33,332 nt of DNA from Syntrophomonas sp. UBA5288 (GTDB lineage Bacteria > Bacillota > Syntrophomonadia > Syntrophomonadales > Syntrophomonadaceae), in the NCBI GenBank assembly GCA_002408445.1, contig DHSK01000176.1:19566-52897 (forward strand). The letters are read 5' to 3'. How positions within the stretch are numbered: the first letter of the stretch is position 1; every line of letters begins with the position of its first letter. Made by a program: the position numbers and the translations under genes. This document shows positions 16,349-24,985 of this stretch, one piece after another. Under the pieces are notes generated by a model. It was given only the letters and a program-made list of their open reading frames with translations. It made no database searches and was not told the DNA's origin.

Positions 16349-16555
16349 TAGTTAACACAGCGACGGCTTGGGCGATGCCGCCGAAGCGGACTATGGGATT
16401 GCTGGCCACATACGTTGCCGAAAAGACGGCGCGTTTGACCTGTATGTGTGTAAAGCCTGTGATTAAACGTGAAAGGATAGCTTTCCAGCGGCGTATTAAC
16501 AATAAAACAGTATATTAATATATACATAATCAAATGAAAAGGAAGTGGTTTGATA

Positions 16556-18508
16556 ATGAAGTCTCAGCCTGCCAAATTTTTAATATTGGCCGCTTTAATC
16601 CTCTTATTAATGACAACCATAGGAATCTGCAGTCCGGCCAAAATTTCCGTCGCAGACAGCAATTCCAACCCGGTTCAGATTGAGCCTCTCCCTTGTGTTG
16701 GTTCGTTGGATAATTTGAAAGCCCTCTTAAAAGAAGCACAGGAATATAACACTTATTATCTGCAAGACACCGTATCGGCCCAGGCCGAAGGTCTTCTCAA
16801 CCGGGTTCAGACCAAGTCGGATGCCTCTGCGCAGGATTCAGCCGATTATTCCGGAACCAATCTGCAGGTAGCGGGAGTGGATGAAGCCGACATAGTCAAA
16901 ACGGATGGGAAATATATTTATCAGGTTGACCATACCGGCATAAACATCATTGAAGCCTATCCGGCTGAAAATATGAAGAAAATAGCTGCCATTGCATTTG
17001 ACCAACCTAACTTTAACCCATCAGAAATATATGTAGATAAAACTCGTCTGATCGTATTGGGAAGTGCTCACCATACCGGACAGAAATTGCAACCAGCGGG
17101 CATAAAACCCTCCATATACCCTCCTTACCCCACCCGGGAAACTACCGGCGTAATGGTTTACGATATATCCAACAAAACTAAAATAACCAAACTCAGAACT
17201 CTCGAATTGGAAGGCCAATATGTATCTTCCCGCAAAATTGGCCATAACCTTTATCTGGTGGCTAACCGCCATATAGATTATTACATCCTGGAAAACGCCA
17301 ATGCTGATGCTACTCCTGCCTATCGCGATACCGCAGCCGGCAGTGATTTTAAATCAGTTGATTATTCATCCATCCATTATTTTCCCGGTCATATAACTCC
17401 CAGTTACATGCTGGTGGCAGGAATTCGTTTGAATGACTCTTCCCGTCCGGCCGATATCCAAACTTTCCTGGGAGCCAGTGAAAATATATATGCCTCCGAA
17501 AATAACCTCTATGTAGCTGCCAGCAGCTTTAACGCTAATCCGATCCCCCTGCAAAAAAGTCCAACCTACCGGGATAGTTCTTCAACCCGGATATATCGTT
17601 TTGCCTTAAGCCAGGGAGCCATTAAGTACAACGGCCAGGGAGATGTGCCGGGCACCATAATAAACCAGTTCTCCATGGATGAAAATCAGGAGAGCCTGCG
17701 CATTGCCACTACCAGCGGCGATATGTGGCAAAATGAAAGATATACTTCCCAAAGCAATGTATATGTATTGGATCGGAATATGCAGATTAACGGACGACTG
17801 GAAGGAATAGCACCGGGCGAGAAAATATATTCCACCCGTTTTATGGGTTCCCGTTTATATATGGTAACCTTTAGAAATGTCGATCCGTTGTTTGTCATCG
17901 ATTTAAAAAATGCTGCCGCGCCCCGCATACTGGGCAAATTAAAAATACCCGGCTACAGCAACTACCTGCACCCGTATGATGAAAACCATATTATCGGATT
18001 CGGAAAAGATACGGTGGAAGGCAAAGGATGGAACGACCAAAGCCAGGCCTATTATCAGGGTATGAAAGTTGCAATTTTCGATGTTACTGATGTAACTCAT
18101 CCGGTGGAAATGGATCAGGAAATAATCGGCGACCGTGGTACAGATTCGGAACTGCTTAACAATCACAAGGCCCTGCTTTTCTCCCGGGAAAAAAATCTGC
18201 TGGCTTTTCCGGTTACTGTGGCTAAACTCAGTGATCCCAAGCAAGATATCACGGCTTATGGCAATTTTGCTTTCCAGGGTGCTTACATTTATAAAATTGA
18301 TTTGACCGGCGGATTGCAACTGCGGGGCACCATCACCCATCTGACCCAGGATGATTATGCTCGGGCGGGTGATTATTGGTATAACGATGATAGTAACATA
18401 GAGCGCATACTTTATATAAACAATAATCTTTATACCATATCCAAGAACATGATAAAAGCATATGATTTATCCAACCTCCAAGAAATAAACACGGTGGCTT
18501 TGCCTTAA
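16556..18508 (+). CDS. Secreted beta-propeller domain protein
   Basis: A 650-residue exported protein. Residues about 7-24 form a hydrophobic signal segment; the Cys near residue 25 does not sit in a proper lipobox (IGIC), so a lipoprotein is unlikely. The region after about residue 95 carries SGTNLQVAGVDEADIVKTDG, a hallmark of the bacterial/archaeal beta-propeller family PF09826, followed by repeated blade-like strands and the C-terminal HKALLFSREKNLLAFPV and YKIDLTGGLQLRG. ATG 16556 is preferred over in-frame TTG 16550, with GGAAG ten bases before it. Family function is unknown; an extracytoplasmic binding role is inferred. Codon use returns to that of the rest of the window. Confidence 0.85.
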   Translation: MKSQPAKFLILAALILLLMTTIGICSPAKISVADSNSNPVQIEPLPCVGSLDNLKALLKEAQEYNTYYLQDTVSAQAEGLLNRVQTKSDASAQDSADYSGTNLQVAGVDEADIVKTDGKYIYQVDHTGINIIEAYPAENMKKIAAIAFDQPNFNPSEIYVDKTRLIVLGSAHHTGQKLQPAGIKPSIYPPYPTRETTGVMVYDISNKTKITKLRTLELEGQYVSSRKIGHNLYLVANRHIDYYILENANADATPAYRDTAAGSDFKSVDYSSIHYFPGHITPSYMLVAGIRLNDSSRPADIQTFLGASENIYASENNLYVAASSFNANPIPLQKSPTYRDSSSTRIYRFALSQGAIKYNGQGDVPGTIINQFSMDENQESLRIATTSGDMWQNERYTSQSNVYVLDRNMQINGRLEGIAPGEKIYSTRFMGSRLYMVTFRNVDPLFVIDLKNAAAPRILGKLKIPGYSNYLHPYDENHIIGFGKDTVEGKGWNDQSQAYYQGMKVAIFDVTDVTHPVEMDQEIIGDRGTDSELLNNHKALLFSREKNLLAFPVTVAKLSDPKQDITAYGNFAFQGAYIYKIDLTGGLQLRGTITHLTQDDYARAGDYWYNDDSNIERILYINNNLYTISKNMIKAYDLSNLQEINTVALP

Positions 18509-18587
18509 GAGACTTCAGGTGCAACAAAACAACCATTCCGGGGAATAATAATACAAACTTCAACCTTTTCCCTGGAGTGTGTTGTCA

Positions 18588-19922
18588 ATGGAAGTATGGA
18601 CAAATAGTCTGCTTAGCCTTTTCAAAATAATTATGGCCCTGCTCCTGGTAGCACTTAACGGTCTTTTCGTTACGGCCGAATTTGCCTTTGTCAGAGCCCG
18701 GCCCACCCGTATTGCACAGCTGGCGGCGGAAGGCAATCGTAAAGCTCATTTGGCGCGCCAATGTCTGGAAAATATTGATAATTATCTGTCTGTCAGCCAG
18801 CTCGGCATAACCCTGGCCAGCCTTGGTCTGGGCTGGCTGGGAGAACCGGCTATCGCCAGCCTGTTGACTCCCCTCCTGAACCGATGGGGGCTGACACCAC
18901 CGGCTCTGGTCCATTCCATTTCCTTCATAGCAGCCTTTTCTATCATTACTTTTCTGCACGTGGTACTGGGGGAATTAACCCCCAAGACGCTGGCCATTCA
19001 ACGAGCTGAAGCCTTGTCAATGACTCTGGCCCGCCCTATGCGTTTTTTCTTCTTTTTATTCTACCCCGGAGTAGTAGTATTAAATGGAACAGCCAACAAA
19101 GTAGCCATGCTTTTTGGCCTGCAGCCGGCCCATGAAGCTGATATTACCCACTCTGAGGAAGAACTGCGCATGCTCATCGCGGAAAGCTTTGAGGGGGGAC
19201 AGATTAACCAGAGTGAACAGGAATTGCTGCAAAATGTTTTCCGTTTTGAAAAACGGGTAGCAGAAGAAATAATGGTTCCCCGGCCCGAAGTCGTGTTTTT
19301 ATATGCCCAGGATAGTCTGGCCGAAAGCATCAACATAGCCCGCGAAGCCCAGCATACCCGTTTTCCCCTCTGTGATGGCAGCCCCGATCAGGTTACCGGC
19401 CTGATCCACATCAAAGACCTGCTTTATTTAGAAGACCAAAAAGCCAGCATAACCTCCATCCAGCGTGATATCCTGTTTGTGCCCGAGGGTATGCCCTTGG
19501 ACGCTTTACTGCAGGAATTCCAGCGTTTCCACCAGCATATGGCAGTTGTAATCGACGAATACGGCGGAACTGCCGGCATCGTAACCATGGACAATATCCT
19601 GGAAGAACTGGTGGGTGAGATACAGGATGAATTTGATGAAGAAGAACCGGATGTAATAAAACTTAAAGACGGAAGCACCCTGGTAAGCGGAAGAATGTTT
19701 ATAGATGAAGCGGTGGAATACTTCGGTCTTTCCTTTGAAGAAGATGATGAACAATACAGTACACTGGCCGGATATGTGCTGGGTAAACTAGCCAAAAAAC
19801 CGGCCGAAGGCGATATTATTACGGTCGGAAAAACCAAACTGGAAGTTGTACGCATGCAGGGCATGCGTATCGACCGCCTCAAAATCCATTCCCTGGCTGG
19901 TGACGAACCCGAACCGGACTAA
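18588..19922 (+). CDS. CNNM/CorC-type membrane protein with CBS pair
   Basis: A 444-residue integral membrane protein of the hemolysin C/CNNM (UPF0053) family. The N-terminal DUF21 domain (about 5-190) has several TM helices and the family signature NGLFVTAEFAFVRARPTR. A CBS-domain pair follows (about 205-335, beginning near IMVPRPEVVFLY and including VVIDEYGGTAGIVTMDN). The C-terminal CorC/HlyC domain covers about 350-440. Relatives are linked to Mg2+/Co2+ homeostasis or export; haemolysis is a historic label. ATG 18588 follows GGAG by ten bases; the in-frame GTG 18579 is too close to that site. It stands alone, 79 bases after the beta-propeller gene. Confidence 0.9.
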   Translation: MEVWTNSLLSLFKIIMALLLVALNGLFVTAEFAFVRARPTRIAQLAAEGNRKAHLARQCLENIDNYLSVSQLGITLASLGLGWLGEPAIASLLTPLLNRWGLTPPALVHSISFIAAFSIITFLHVVLGELTPKTLAIQRAEALSMTLARPMRFFFFLFYPGVVVLNGTANKVAMLFGLQPAHEADITHSEEELRMLIAESFEGGQINQSEQELLQNVFRFEKRVAEEIMVPRPEVVFLYAQDSLAESINIAREAQHTRFPLCDGSPDQVTGLIHIKDLLYLEDQKASITSIQRDILFVPEGMPLDALLQEFQRFHQHMAVVIDEYGGTAGIVTMDNILEELVGEIQDEFDEEEPDVIKLKDGSTLVSGRMFIDEAVEYFGLSFEEDDEQYSTLAGYVLGKLAKKPAEGDIITVGKTKLEVVRMQGMRIDRLKIHSLAGDEPEPD

Positions 19923-19991
19923 CCAGCCCGGCATGGAAATAGGCTGCTTTATATAAGAATAAAAGCTGTACGTTGGTGCATTTTTCCATAA

Positions 19992-20020
19992 AGAAGCATC
20001 TGCCTGAGACAGATGCTTCT
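19992..20020. terminator. Perfect hairpin between converging genes
   Basis: AGAAGCATCTG (19992-20002) pairs perfectly with CAGATGCTTCT (20010-20020) around a seven-base loop, midway between two converging genes. T-runs on either side are poor, but position and stem strength suggest a bidirectional terminator. Confidence 0.65.
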
Positions 20021-20041
20021 AAAGCTTTAATATGTTATTTC

Positions 20042-21322
20042 TTATTGGTTGGCATTGCCCATCTCAGCAGTCTGCTTGGCCATATAGTCACTCATGCTAA
20101 TAGCTGAACTGACATCCGGTACGGAAAAGTCAATTCCAAAATCATATAGTTCATATTTAGCGTTTTGCTTGCTCTGCACAGACATTTCAACCGGATTCTT
20201 ATTCTCGTCATCGATCTTCATAGTCAGGTCCATATTGGCATCTAAATCCAGGAATTGGGGCAGGAATGTTTTCTGATCTATCCACATCTGGTAGAACATA
20301 TCCACCTGCATATTCTTAAATAACTCCTCTAAAGCAAGCGGGTTTTCAGCGTTAGCTGCTTCAGCCGGGGGATTAAAAACTTCGGGTACCTGTTTCATAA
20401 GTGATTGCAGGTAATTCTGGAAACTATCCGGACTCATGGTTATATTCAGGACCCAGTAATCCTTGCCGTCCTTATTGCCATCATTGCCATAGTTCAGTAA
20501 CATACCGGATTCTTTCATCTTGGTAATGGAACTCATAACATCCTGACCTCCGGCCTGCTCCATCAGTGCTTTTATATCCAAACCCGGCACCTCTAATTTT
20601 ATCCATCCGTCATAATCGGGCATGGTCATATACATTCCACTTTCATTTACTAGTACTTCGGCTTTTACGTTTTCTATTTTCTCGCTGCTGTCAGCCGACG
20701 CGCCTGATAATTGCTGCTTCATATACATTACCAGAGGTTTCTCCTGATAGGCACAATCAGCCTGAGTCTTCATGTTCATAGTTGTACCTTCGCTGCCGCT
20801 TTGCATACCGAGGGTCATATCCATATTGAGCTTCATTTTGTAAGTATTGGCATCGGCCAAGGCCTGGGAAGACTTGCCCAGCATCTCTTCGGCCGACATG
20901 TCATTACGTTTTTCCTGGTATTGAATAGCCACGGTTTGTGCGTCTTCCTGCCATAAAACCTGCGCTGACAGACTTTCACAAACAAAACGCAGGGGAACCA
21001 GCATCTCTCCGTCTTTCAATTCAGGAGCCCGTGGCATGGTACGGTCTTCCCCATTGTATGACGCAGCCAGACTGCCTTCCGTCATTTTAAGTATGTTGCC
21101 ATTTTTATTGAGTTCTATCTGCTTATCCTGGATGGTTAAATCAGCCCCCAATGTTCTGGCTGCAACGCTTACCGGAATCATCGTAGTCCCGGCCTCAACC
21201 TGCGGAGCATAGGCCGGTTTATAAGCCTTGCCATTTACATCCAGATTAACTTCTGCCATGGCCGGAACCGCCATCATTAAGATAAACAACATGGTAACAA
21301 GAATGATAAGTCGTTTTTTCAT
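20042..21322 (-). CDS. Secreted protein: copper-amine-oxidase-N domain plus DUF6612-like domain
   Basis: A 426-residue exported protein. The signal peptide ends at VPAMA (cleavage after about residue 23). Residues about 24-135 form a copper amine oxidase N-terminal-like domain, with TTMIPVSVAARTLGADL and GEMLVPLRFVCESLSAQVLW; in Clostridia this is a cell-envelope module and does not mean amine oxidase activity. Residues about 140-415 resemble the DUF6612/LppX-like fold, with AEEMLGKSSQALADANTYKM and many Met-rich strands; such domains are thought to bind lipids or hydrophobic ligands. AAGGAGGG lies eight bases before the ATG. It is downstream of, and co-oriented with, the SLH protein gene, with a 115-base gap. 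Confidence 0.82.
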   Translation of the reverse strand: MKKRLIILVTMLFILMMAVPAMAEVNLDVNGKAYKPAYAPQVEAGTTMIPVSVAARTLGADLTIQDKQIELNKNGNILKMTEGSLAASYNGEDRTMPRAPELKDGEMLVPLRFVCESLSAQVLWQEDAQTVAIQYQEKRNDMSAEEMLGKSSQALADANTYKMKLNMDMTLGMQSGSEGTTMNMKTQADCAYQEKPLVMYMKQQLSGASADSSEKIENVKAEVLVNESGMYMTMPDYDGWIKLEVPGLDIKALMEQAGGQDVMSSITKMKESGMLLNYGNDGNKDGKDYWVLNITMSPDSFQNYLQSLMKQVPEVFNPPAEAANAENPLALEELFKNMQVDMFYQMWIDQKTFLPQFLDLDANMDLTMKIDDENKNPVEMSVQSKQNAKYELYDFGIDFSVPDVSSAISMSDYMAKQTAEMGNANQ

Positions 21323-21437
21323 TACCAAAACCCTCCTTAATATTTTATAAAACCATACGCATTATGGTGGCTAAATATGCCCCTCTTGCCATATTAGAGT
21401 AAAGCAGGTCAAACATCAACTGCTAACCGCCTTCATA

Positions 21438-23648
21438 TTAATAACCTTCCGATACCCTGTAAGCCAGATGACCCGCTATAACAGCCATTTGGGCCCAGTT
21501 AACATTTTGCTGCGGGTACCAATAGCCGTTCTGGTCAGGGTTCATCAAGCCCAACCCATAGGCCAAGCCTACATAATTTTGCTTATCCGGGCTAATCCGG
21601 GCTTTGTCTTTAACCGGGGTTTCAATGTGATTGCTCATAAGAGCTATCTCCTGATAACCCAGGGAATTAATGAGCCACACCGCCAATTCCTCCCGGCTCA
21701 TACTGCTTTGGGGATTGAATTTGCCTTCTCCCGGAATTATACCGCGCTTAACTGCCAACTTGAAGAAAGCCAGATCAGAGTCGTTGCTGCCGATATCACT
21801 TAGTTTAATTTCCACCGGTTGCTCTTCTCCATACCGCACCCAGGGGTTGGTGGCTATTACCAGCACTTTTAATATATCCCGGCGGCTTATTGTGTCTTCA
21901 GCGTTAAAGTCCTGGTTGGCTATTAATCCGTTTTCCTTCAGCAGGGAAAGGCCCGGGGCAGCCCAGTGTTGACTCCAGGCCGGCTTTGTGGTTGCGGTGA
22001 TAATTTTCTCCCAGGAATTAACCGGTTCCCCGGTAAGAGCATTCAGCTGCACCTGGGGTATACGGTAGACGTGCAGACTCTCCCCGGTAGGCTGGTAATG
22101 CTCATCCATGGTAAACATATAACTCAATTGCAAAGGATTTTTCTCCAACACCTGGGACTTAAGTTCCTCCGGAGGTATTAGTTGAGACAAGCCGGGACAC
22201 TGCACCGGACGCCACTCCCGGGAATAATCCATTATTTTTCCGCTTTTTCCATCTACCCCGACAGTTATGCCATCCCGCTCAAAGGGAATGCCATTCAGCA
22301 ACCGTTGAAAGCGAAAATGGTAATAGGGACGTTCATCGATCCAATGTTCATTACGGTTTAAAATTACTGCACCCACCTTGTCAGGGTCATATTTATTAAT
22401 CGCTTCCCGGGCTTTTACTAAAGCCTGACTATAACTTAAGTCAGCCGTACCGCTAATTTCAACTGATTCCTCCCGGAAACCCACCACCTGACCGGTAAAC
22501 GCATTAACTTCAACCCGCAGGCGGTTGTTGCCTTCATCCACAGGGGCATATGACCAATGTTCGTCTTTAAATCCGGGACCGCTGCTGCTTCCCCCGCCGT
22601 TTTTGCGTATCTTGCCCTCATAACCCATGGATTTAAAAAATTCCTCGGCGGCTTTTCTGGCTATCTCGGGATCGACCATGGTATCGGTCCAGGCAGGTTC
22701 ATTAATTGCCGGTCCCCCAAGCACCGGTTTAACATCGCCATCGTAAATCCCAAGTTCATCATTTTGCTTGACCTTCCCCCAGCTATCCACAAATTTACCT
22801 GTACGGGCATCGATAGCGGCAGCATCAATATCGACCTTATAAACAGGTATAATCTTTCCGCTGGTCTGCCCCTGGTTTCGTTCATAAGTGTAGTAAGGGA
22901 CAAGTTCCAAATTATCTGCTAAAATCTGCTCGATTTTCTGGCGGGAGAGCAACTGTCCTTGGTCGGCAGTCTCAATCTTATGCCAGTTGCAATAGTAACG
23001 GGTAACTATGCCGGTGTAGGCGTCAACCCCTACATTGATACTGTCCCAGTCGACCGTTGTCCCGTTTACCACCCGTTTCCAGTTAAAATTGTAATATAAA
23101 TTCATAGGGGTTTCCGGATAAGCCAGTCTGACTTCCTCTTCACTCAGTTTCAGCATGCCGTACTTATGCGGCTGGAACTTGAGCAAAAATTTGTTGGCCG
23201 CTTCGTAAGCCTGTTCCCGGGTTAGACTAATTTTCTTGTCCTTATAGAAAGCCGGATCGGGCCTATAGTTCATACCGCAAATATCTCCGCTCCGGGCATC
23301 AACGTTGCCGCTAATCTCGATCCCATTACCGAATAGCCAGCTTCTTTCGTTTGAACGTATAAGCCACATCGGATTATCATTACCGTCTTCCTGTAATTCT
23401 GCGGTTAATTTCTTACCCCGGGTAATATCGGGGAAAGCCTCGCCAAAGATTGCCAGGGCCTTCTCCTGGCTTATTATTTCATCTGACCCGGATATTACTG
23501 CTTCAGAACCTGTACCAGTTATTGTCCCCGTCCATGCAGGTGGCGTGCCCACCGGCACAGCTATTGGCTCGGCCCGGGCCAAGCCCGGTAAAAACGTAAC
23601 CTGCATCAACACCGCCAGCAATACCACCAACCACTTTCGCTTTTCCAC
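21438..23648 (-). CDS. S-layer-anchored YcdB/PepSY-like protein
   Basis: A 736-residue exported protein. The signal segment ends near ARA (about residue 26). The body contains repeated YcdB/YcdC (PepSY-related) units, recognisable by the recurring pattern INVGVDAYTGIVTRY, LRVEVNAFTGQVVGF, ITVGVDGKSGKIMDY and VQLNALTGEPVNSW. Three SLH domains form the C-terminus (about 555-600, 616-668 and 679-732), which would tether it to the cell-wall polymer. No protease motif is seen; PepSY units are often inhibitory or structural. The in-frame ATG 23663 lies inside the binding site GGGAGG, so GTG 23648, seven bases beyond that site, is the better start. Confidence 0.87.
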   Translation of the reverse strand: MEKRKWLVVLLAVLMQVTFLPGLARAEPIAVPVGTPPAWTGTITGTGSEAVISGSDEIISQEKALAIFGEAFPDITRGKKLTAELQEDGNDNPMWLIRSNERSWLFGNGIEISGNVDARSGDICGMNYRPDPAFYKDKKISLTREQAYEAANKFLLKFQPHKYGMLKLSEEEVRLAYPETPMNLYYNFNWKRVVNGTTVDWDSINVGVDAYTGIVTRYYCNWHKIETADQGQLLSRQKIEQILADNLELVPYYTYERNQGQTSGKIIPVYKVDIDAAAIDARTGKFVDSWGKVKQNDELGIYDGDVKPVLGGPAINEPAWTDTMVDPEIARKAAEEFFKSMGYEGKIRKNGGGSSSGPGFKDEHWSYAPVDEGNNRLRVEVNAFTGQVVGFREESVEISGTADLSYSQALVKAREAINKYDPDKVGAVILNRNEHWIDERPYYHFRFQRLLNGIPFERDGITVGVDGKSGKIMDYSREWRPVQCPGLSQLIPPEELKSQVLEKNPLQLSYMFTMDEHYQPTGESLHVYRIPQVQLNALTGEPVNSWEKIITATTKPAWSQHWAAPGLSLLKENGLIANQDFNAEDTISRRDILKVLVIATNPWVRYGEEQPVEIKLSDIGSNDSDLAFFKLAVKRGIIPGEGKFNPQSSMSREELAVWLINSLGYQEIALMSNHIETPVKDKARISPDKQNYVGLAYGLGLMNPDQNGYWYPQQNVNWAQMAVIAGHLAYRVSEGY

Positions 23649-23681
23649 AAGTTTGCCTCCCATCTCCGCTCATTTATGGCA

Positions 23682-23690
23682 ATTATACCA
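23682..23690 (-). promoter_or_regulatory. Extended -10 promoter for the SLH protein gene
   Basis: On the minus strand TGGTATAAT is a perfect extended -10 box (23690-23682), some 35 bases upstream of the GTG start. The -35 position (AACAAA) is weak. Confidence 0.5.
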
Positions 23691-23858
23691 TTAATAACTA
23701 TACGTTTGTTTTATGTTTTTTCTTGCACGATTAGAACCAGAATTGATGAGGATTCAGGATATTCAGCCGGAAGGACGCTTAGATAATTCAACCCAGAAGG
23801 ACACTGATTATCTATGATCAACACAGATCCTAATAAAAACAATAATACATAGAATTAC

Positions 23859-23919
23859 CGGGGAACACTCAGCCCTGAGGCTTGCGATGAAGACATTCCC
23901 TGTTAAGAGTGTGTCCCCG
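23859..23919. repeat. REP-like hairpin with CGGGG...CCCCG stem
   Basis: CGGGG and ACACTC (23859-23870) pair with GAGTGT and CCCCG (23907-23919) with a small internal loop. A second small stem, AGCC/GGCT, lies inside at 23871-23882. The minus-strand motif ACGGGGACACACTC resembles sequences often found around Y1 (REP-associated) transposase genes; that link is an inference from memory, and no transposase gene is here. The sequence 23691-23858 before it holds nothing I recognise. Confidence 0.5.
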
Positions 23920-23969
23920 TACCTTAAATCGTCGGGTCCGTAGAGCTGGCTACAAATATGAGATGTGCT

Positions 23970-24197
23970 TACGGAGGCCGGCGGTTAGGCATAGCCCGGG
24001 CGCGACTTGCGGAGGCGGTGAGAAACACCCGGCAAAATTGAGCGGTTGATGGGGTCGAGCAGCACGGATGCTGCTCGCGCGACTTTGAACACGGATGTGA
24101 ATAGGAGCGGTGCCCCATCAACCGCGAAATGAGCCGCTGGTGTTTCCGTTGCCGGAGCATGGAGCAAACGGGCTATGCCTAACCGCCGGCCTCCGTA
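23970..24197. repeat. 228-bp nested palindrome with 29-bp perfect arms
   Basis: Outer arms 23970-23998 and 24169-24197 are perfectly complementary over 29 bases. Inside are three more stems in order: GAAACACC 24022-24029 with 24139-24146, a 13-bp perfect stem 24042-24054 with 24113-24125, and a terminal hairpin CGAGCAGC/GCTGCTCG (24056-24063, 24070-24077). GCGCGACTT (24000-24008, 24077-24085) and CACGGATG (24063-24070, 24090-24097) are repeated directly. It is GC-rich compared with its surroundings. Open frames through it lack start signals and mirror the palindrome, so I do not call a gene. It could be a MITE-like element or a structured RNA. Confidence 0.85.
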
Positions 24198-24256
24198 TTC
24201 CGAGTATTTGCTGAAAGCGTTCTTAATATCCAACCCCGCATAACCTACCTCTATAT

Positions 24257-24287
24257 ATAAAAAACCACGGCTCTGCGTCCGTGGTTT
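24257..24287 (-). terminator. Terminator of the his operon
   Basis: On the minus strand AAACCACGG (24287-24279) pairs with CCGTGGTTT (24270-24262) over an eight-base loop and is followed by a run TTTATATATA. It lies about 50 bases past the hisIE stop codon. Confidence 0.9.
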
Positions 24288-24334
24288 AGATAATTCAATT
24301 ATGGCTGTATATTAATCGGGGCTGAAATTATCGT

Positions 24335-24985
24335 TTAGCGGCGGGATTTTAATTCGGCAAAAATATCCCCCGGTTCCACTCCCTGCTCTACCAGGAGAAC
24401 CAGCAAATGATAGAATAAATCCGATACTTCATAAACTACTTCTTCCTTGACCCGGTTCTTGGAGGCTATAATGACTTCCGCTGATTCTTCGCCCACTTTT
24501 TTCAAAATCTTGTCTATGCCTTTGTCAAAAAGGTAAGTAGTATAATGGCCTTCCGGCATTTCCTGCTGCCGTGACTTTATCACATCATAAAGCTCATATA
24601 GTATTCCGGGACCTTCAGCATCTGCCTTGTATACCTGGTCCGGATCAAAAGCGGCGGGTTCGATTTCATTACCCTCCGCATCCCGGTAAAAGCAGGAATA
24701 ATGACCGGTATGACAGGCAGCCCCGGTTTGTTCCACCTTGATCAGCAGAGTATCGGCATCACAGTCGTACAGGATTTGTTTAACCTTTTGCACATGGCCG
24801 GAAGTTTCCCCCTTCATCCACAGCTCCTGCCGGCTGCGGGAATAGAAACAGGTATGCCCGGTGGTCATAGTCTTTTGTAATGATTCCTGATTCATATAAG
24901 CCATCATTAAAACCTGTCCGCTCTGTACATCCTGAATAATGGCAGGGACCAGCCCCTGTTCATTAAATTTAATATTTTCTATCAT
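24335..24985 (-). CDS. hisIE: Bifunctional phosphoribosyl-AMP cyclohydrolase / phosphoribosyl-ATP pyrophosphatase
   Basis: The 216-residue fusion carries out steps 2 and 3 of histidine synthesis. The HisI half (about 1-112) has the metal site Asp74-Cys75-Asp76 and Asp78, with Cys91 and Cys98 completing the zinc ligands, and the SRSRQELWMKGETSG motif. The HisE half (about 118-212) is helical with LKKVGEESAEVIIASKN, the pyrophosphohydrolase signature. It overlaps hisF by four bases (ATGA) and is the last gene of the operon before a clear terminator. Confidence 0.97.
   Translation of the reverse strand: MIENIKFNEQGLVPAIIQDVQSGQVLMMAYMNQESLQKTMTTGHTCFYSRSRQELWMKGETSGHVQKVKQILYDCDADTLLIKVEQTGAACHTGHYSCFYRDAEGNEIEPAAFDPDQVYKADAEGPGILYELYDVIKSRQQEMPEGHYTTYLFDKGIDKILKKVGEESAEVIIASKNRVKEEVVYEVSDLFYHLLVLLVEQGVEPGDIFAELKSRR

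Noticed and set aside
15269..16549. Prophage or integrative element inserted at tRNA-Leu
   Set aside because: No integrase gene and no second copy of the tRNA end were seen; only decayed foreign-looking DNA remains.
16556..16640. Lipoprotein signal in the beta-propeller protein
   Set aside because: The Cys is preceded by IGI, which does not satisfy the lipobox requirement for a small residue at -1.
18588..19922. Hemolysin
   Set aside because: The name is historic for this family; DUF21, CBS and CorC domains point to ion homeostasis.
20042..21322. Copper amine oxidase enzyme
   Set aside because: Only the small N-terminal-type domain is present, with no catalytic domain or topaquinone site; in Clostridia it is a wall-associated module.
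23969..24233. Short minus-strand open frames across the 228-bp palindrome
   Set aside because: They arise from the GC-rich palindromic sequence and lack start signals; an RNA or DNA element is more likely.
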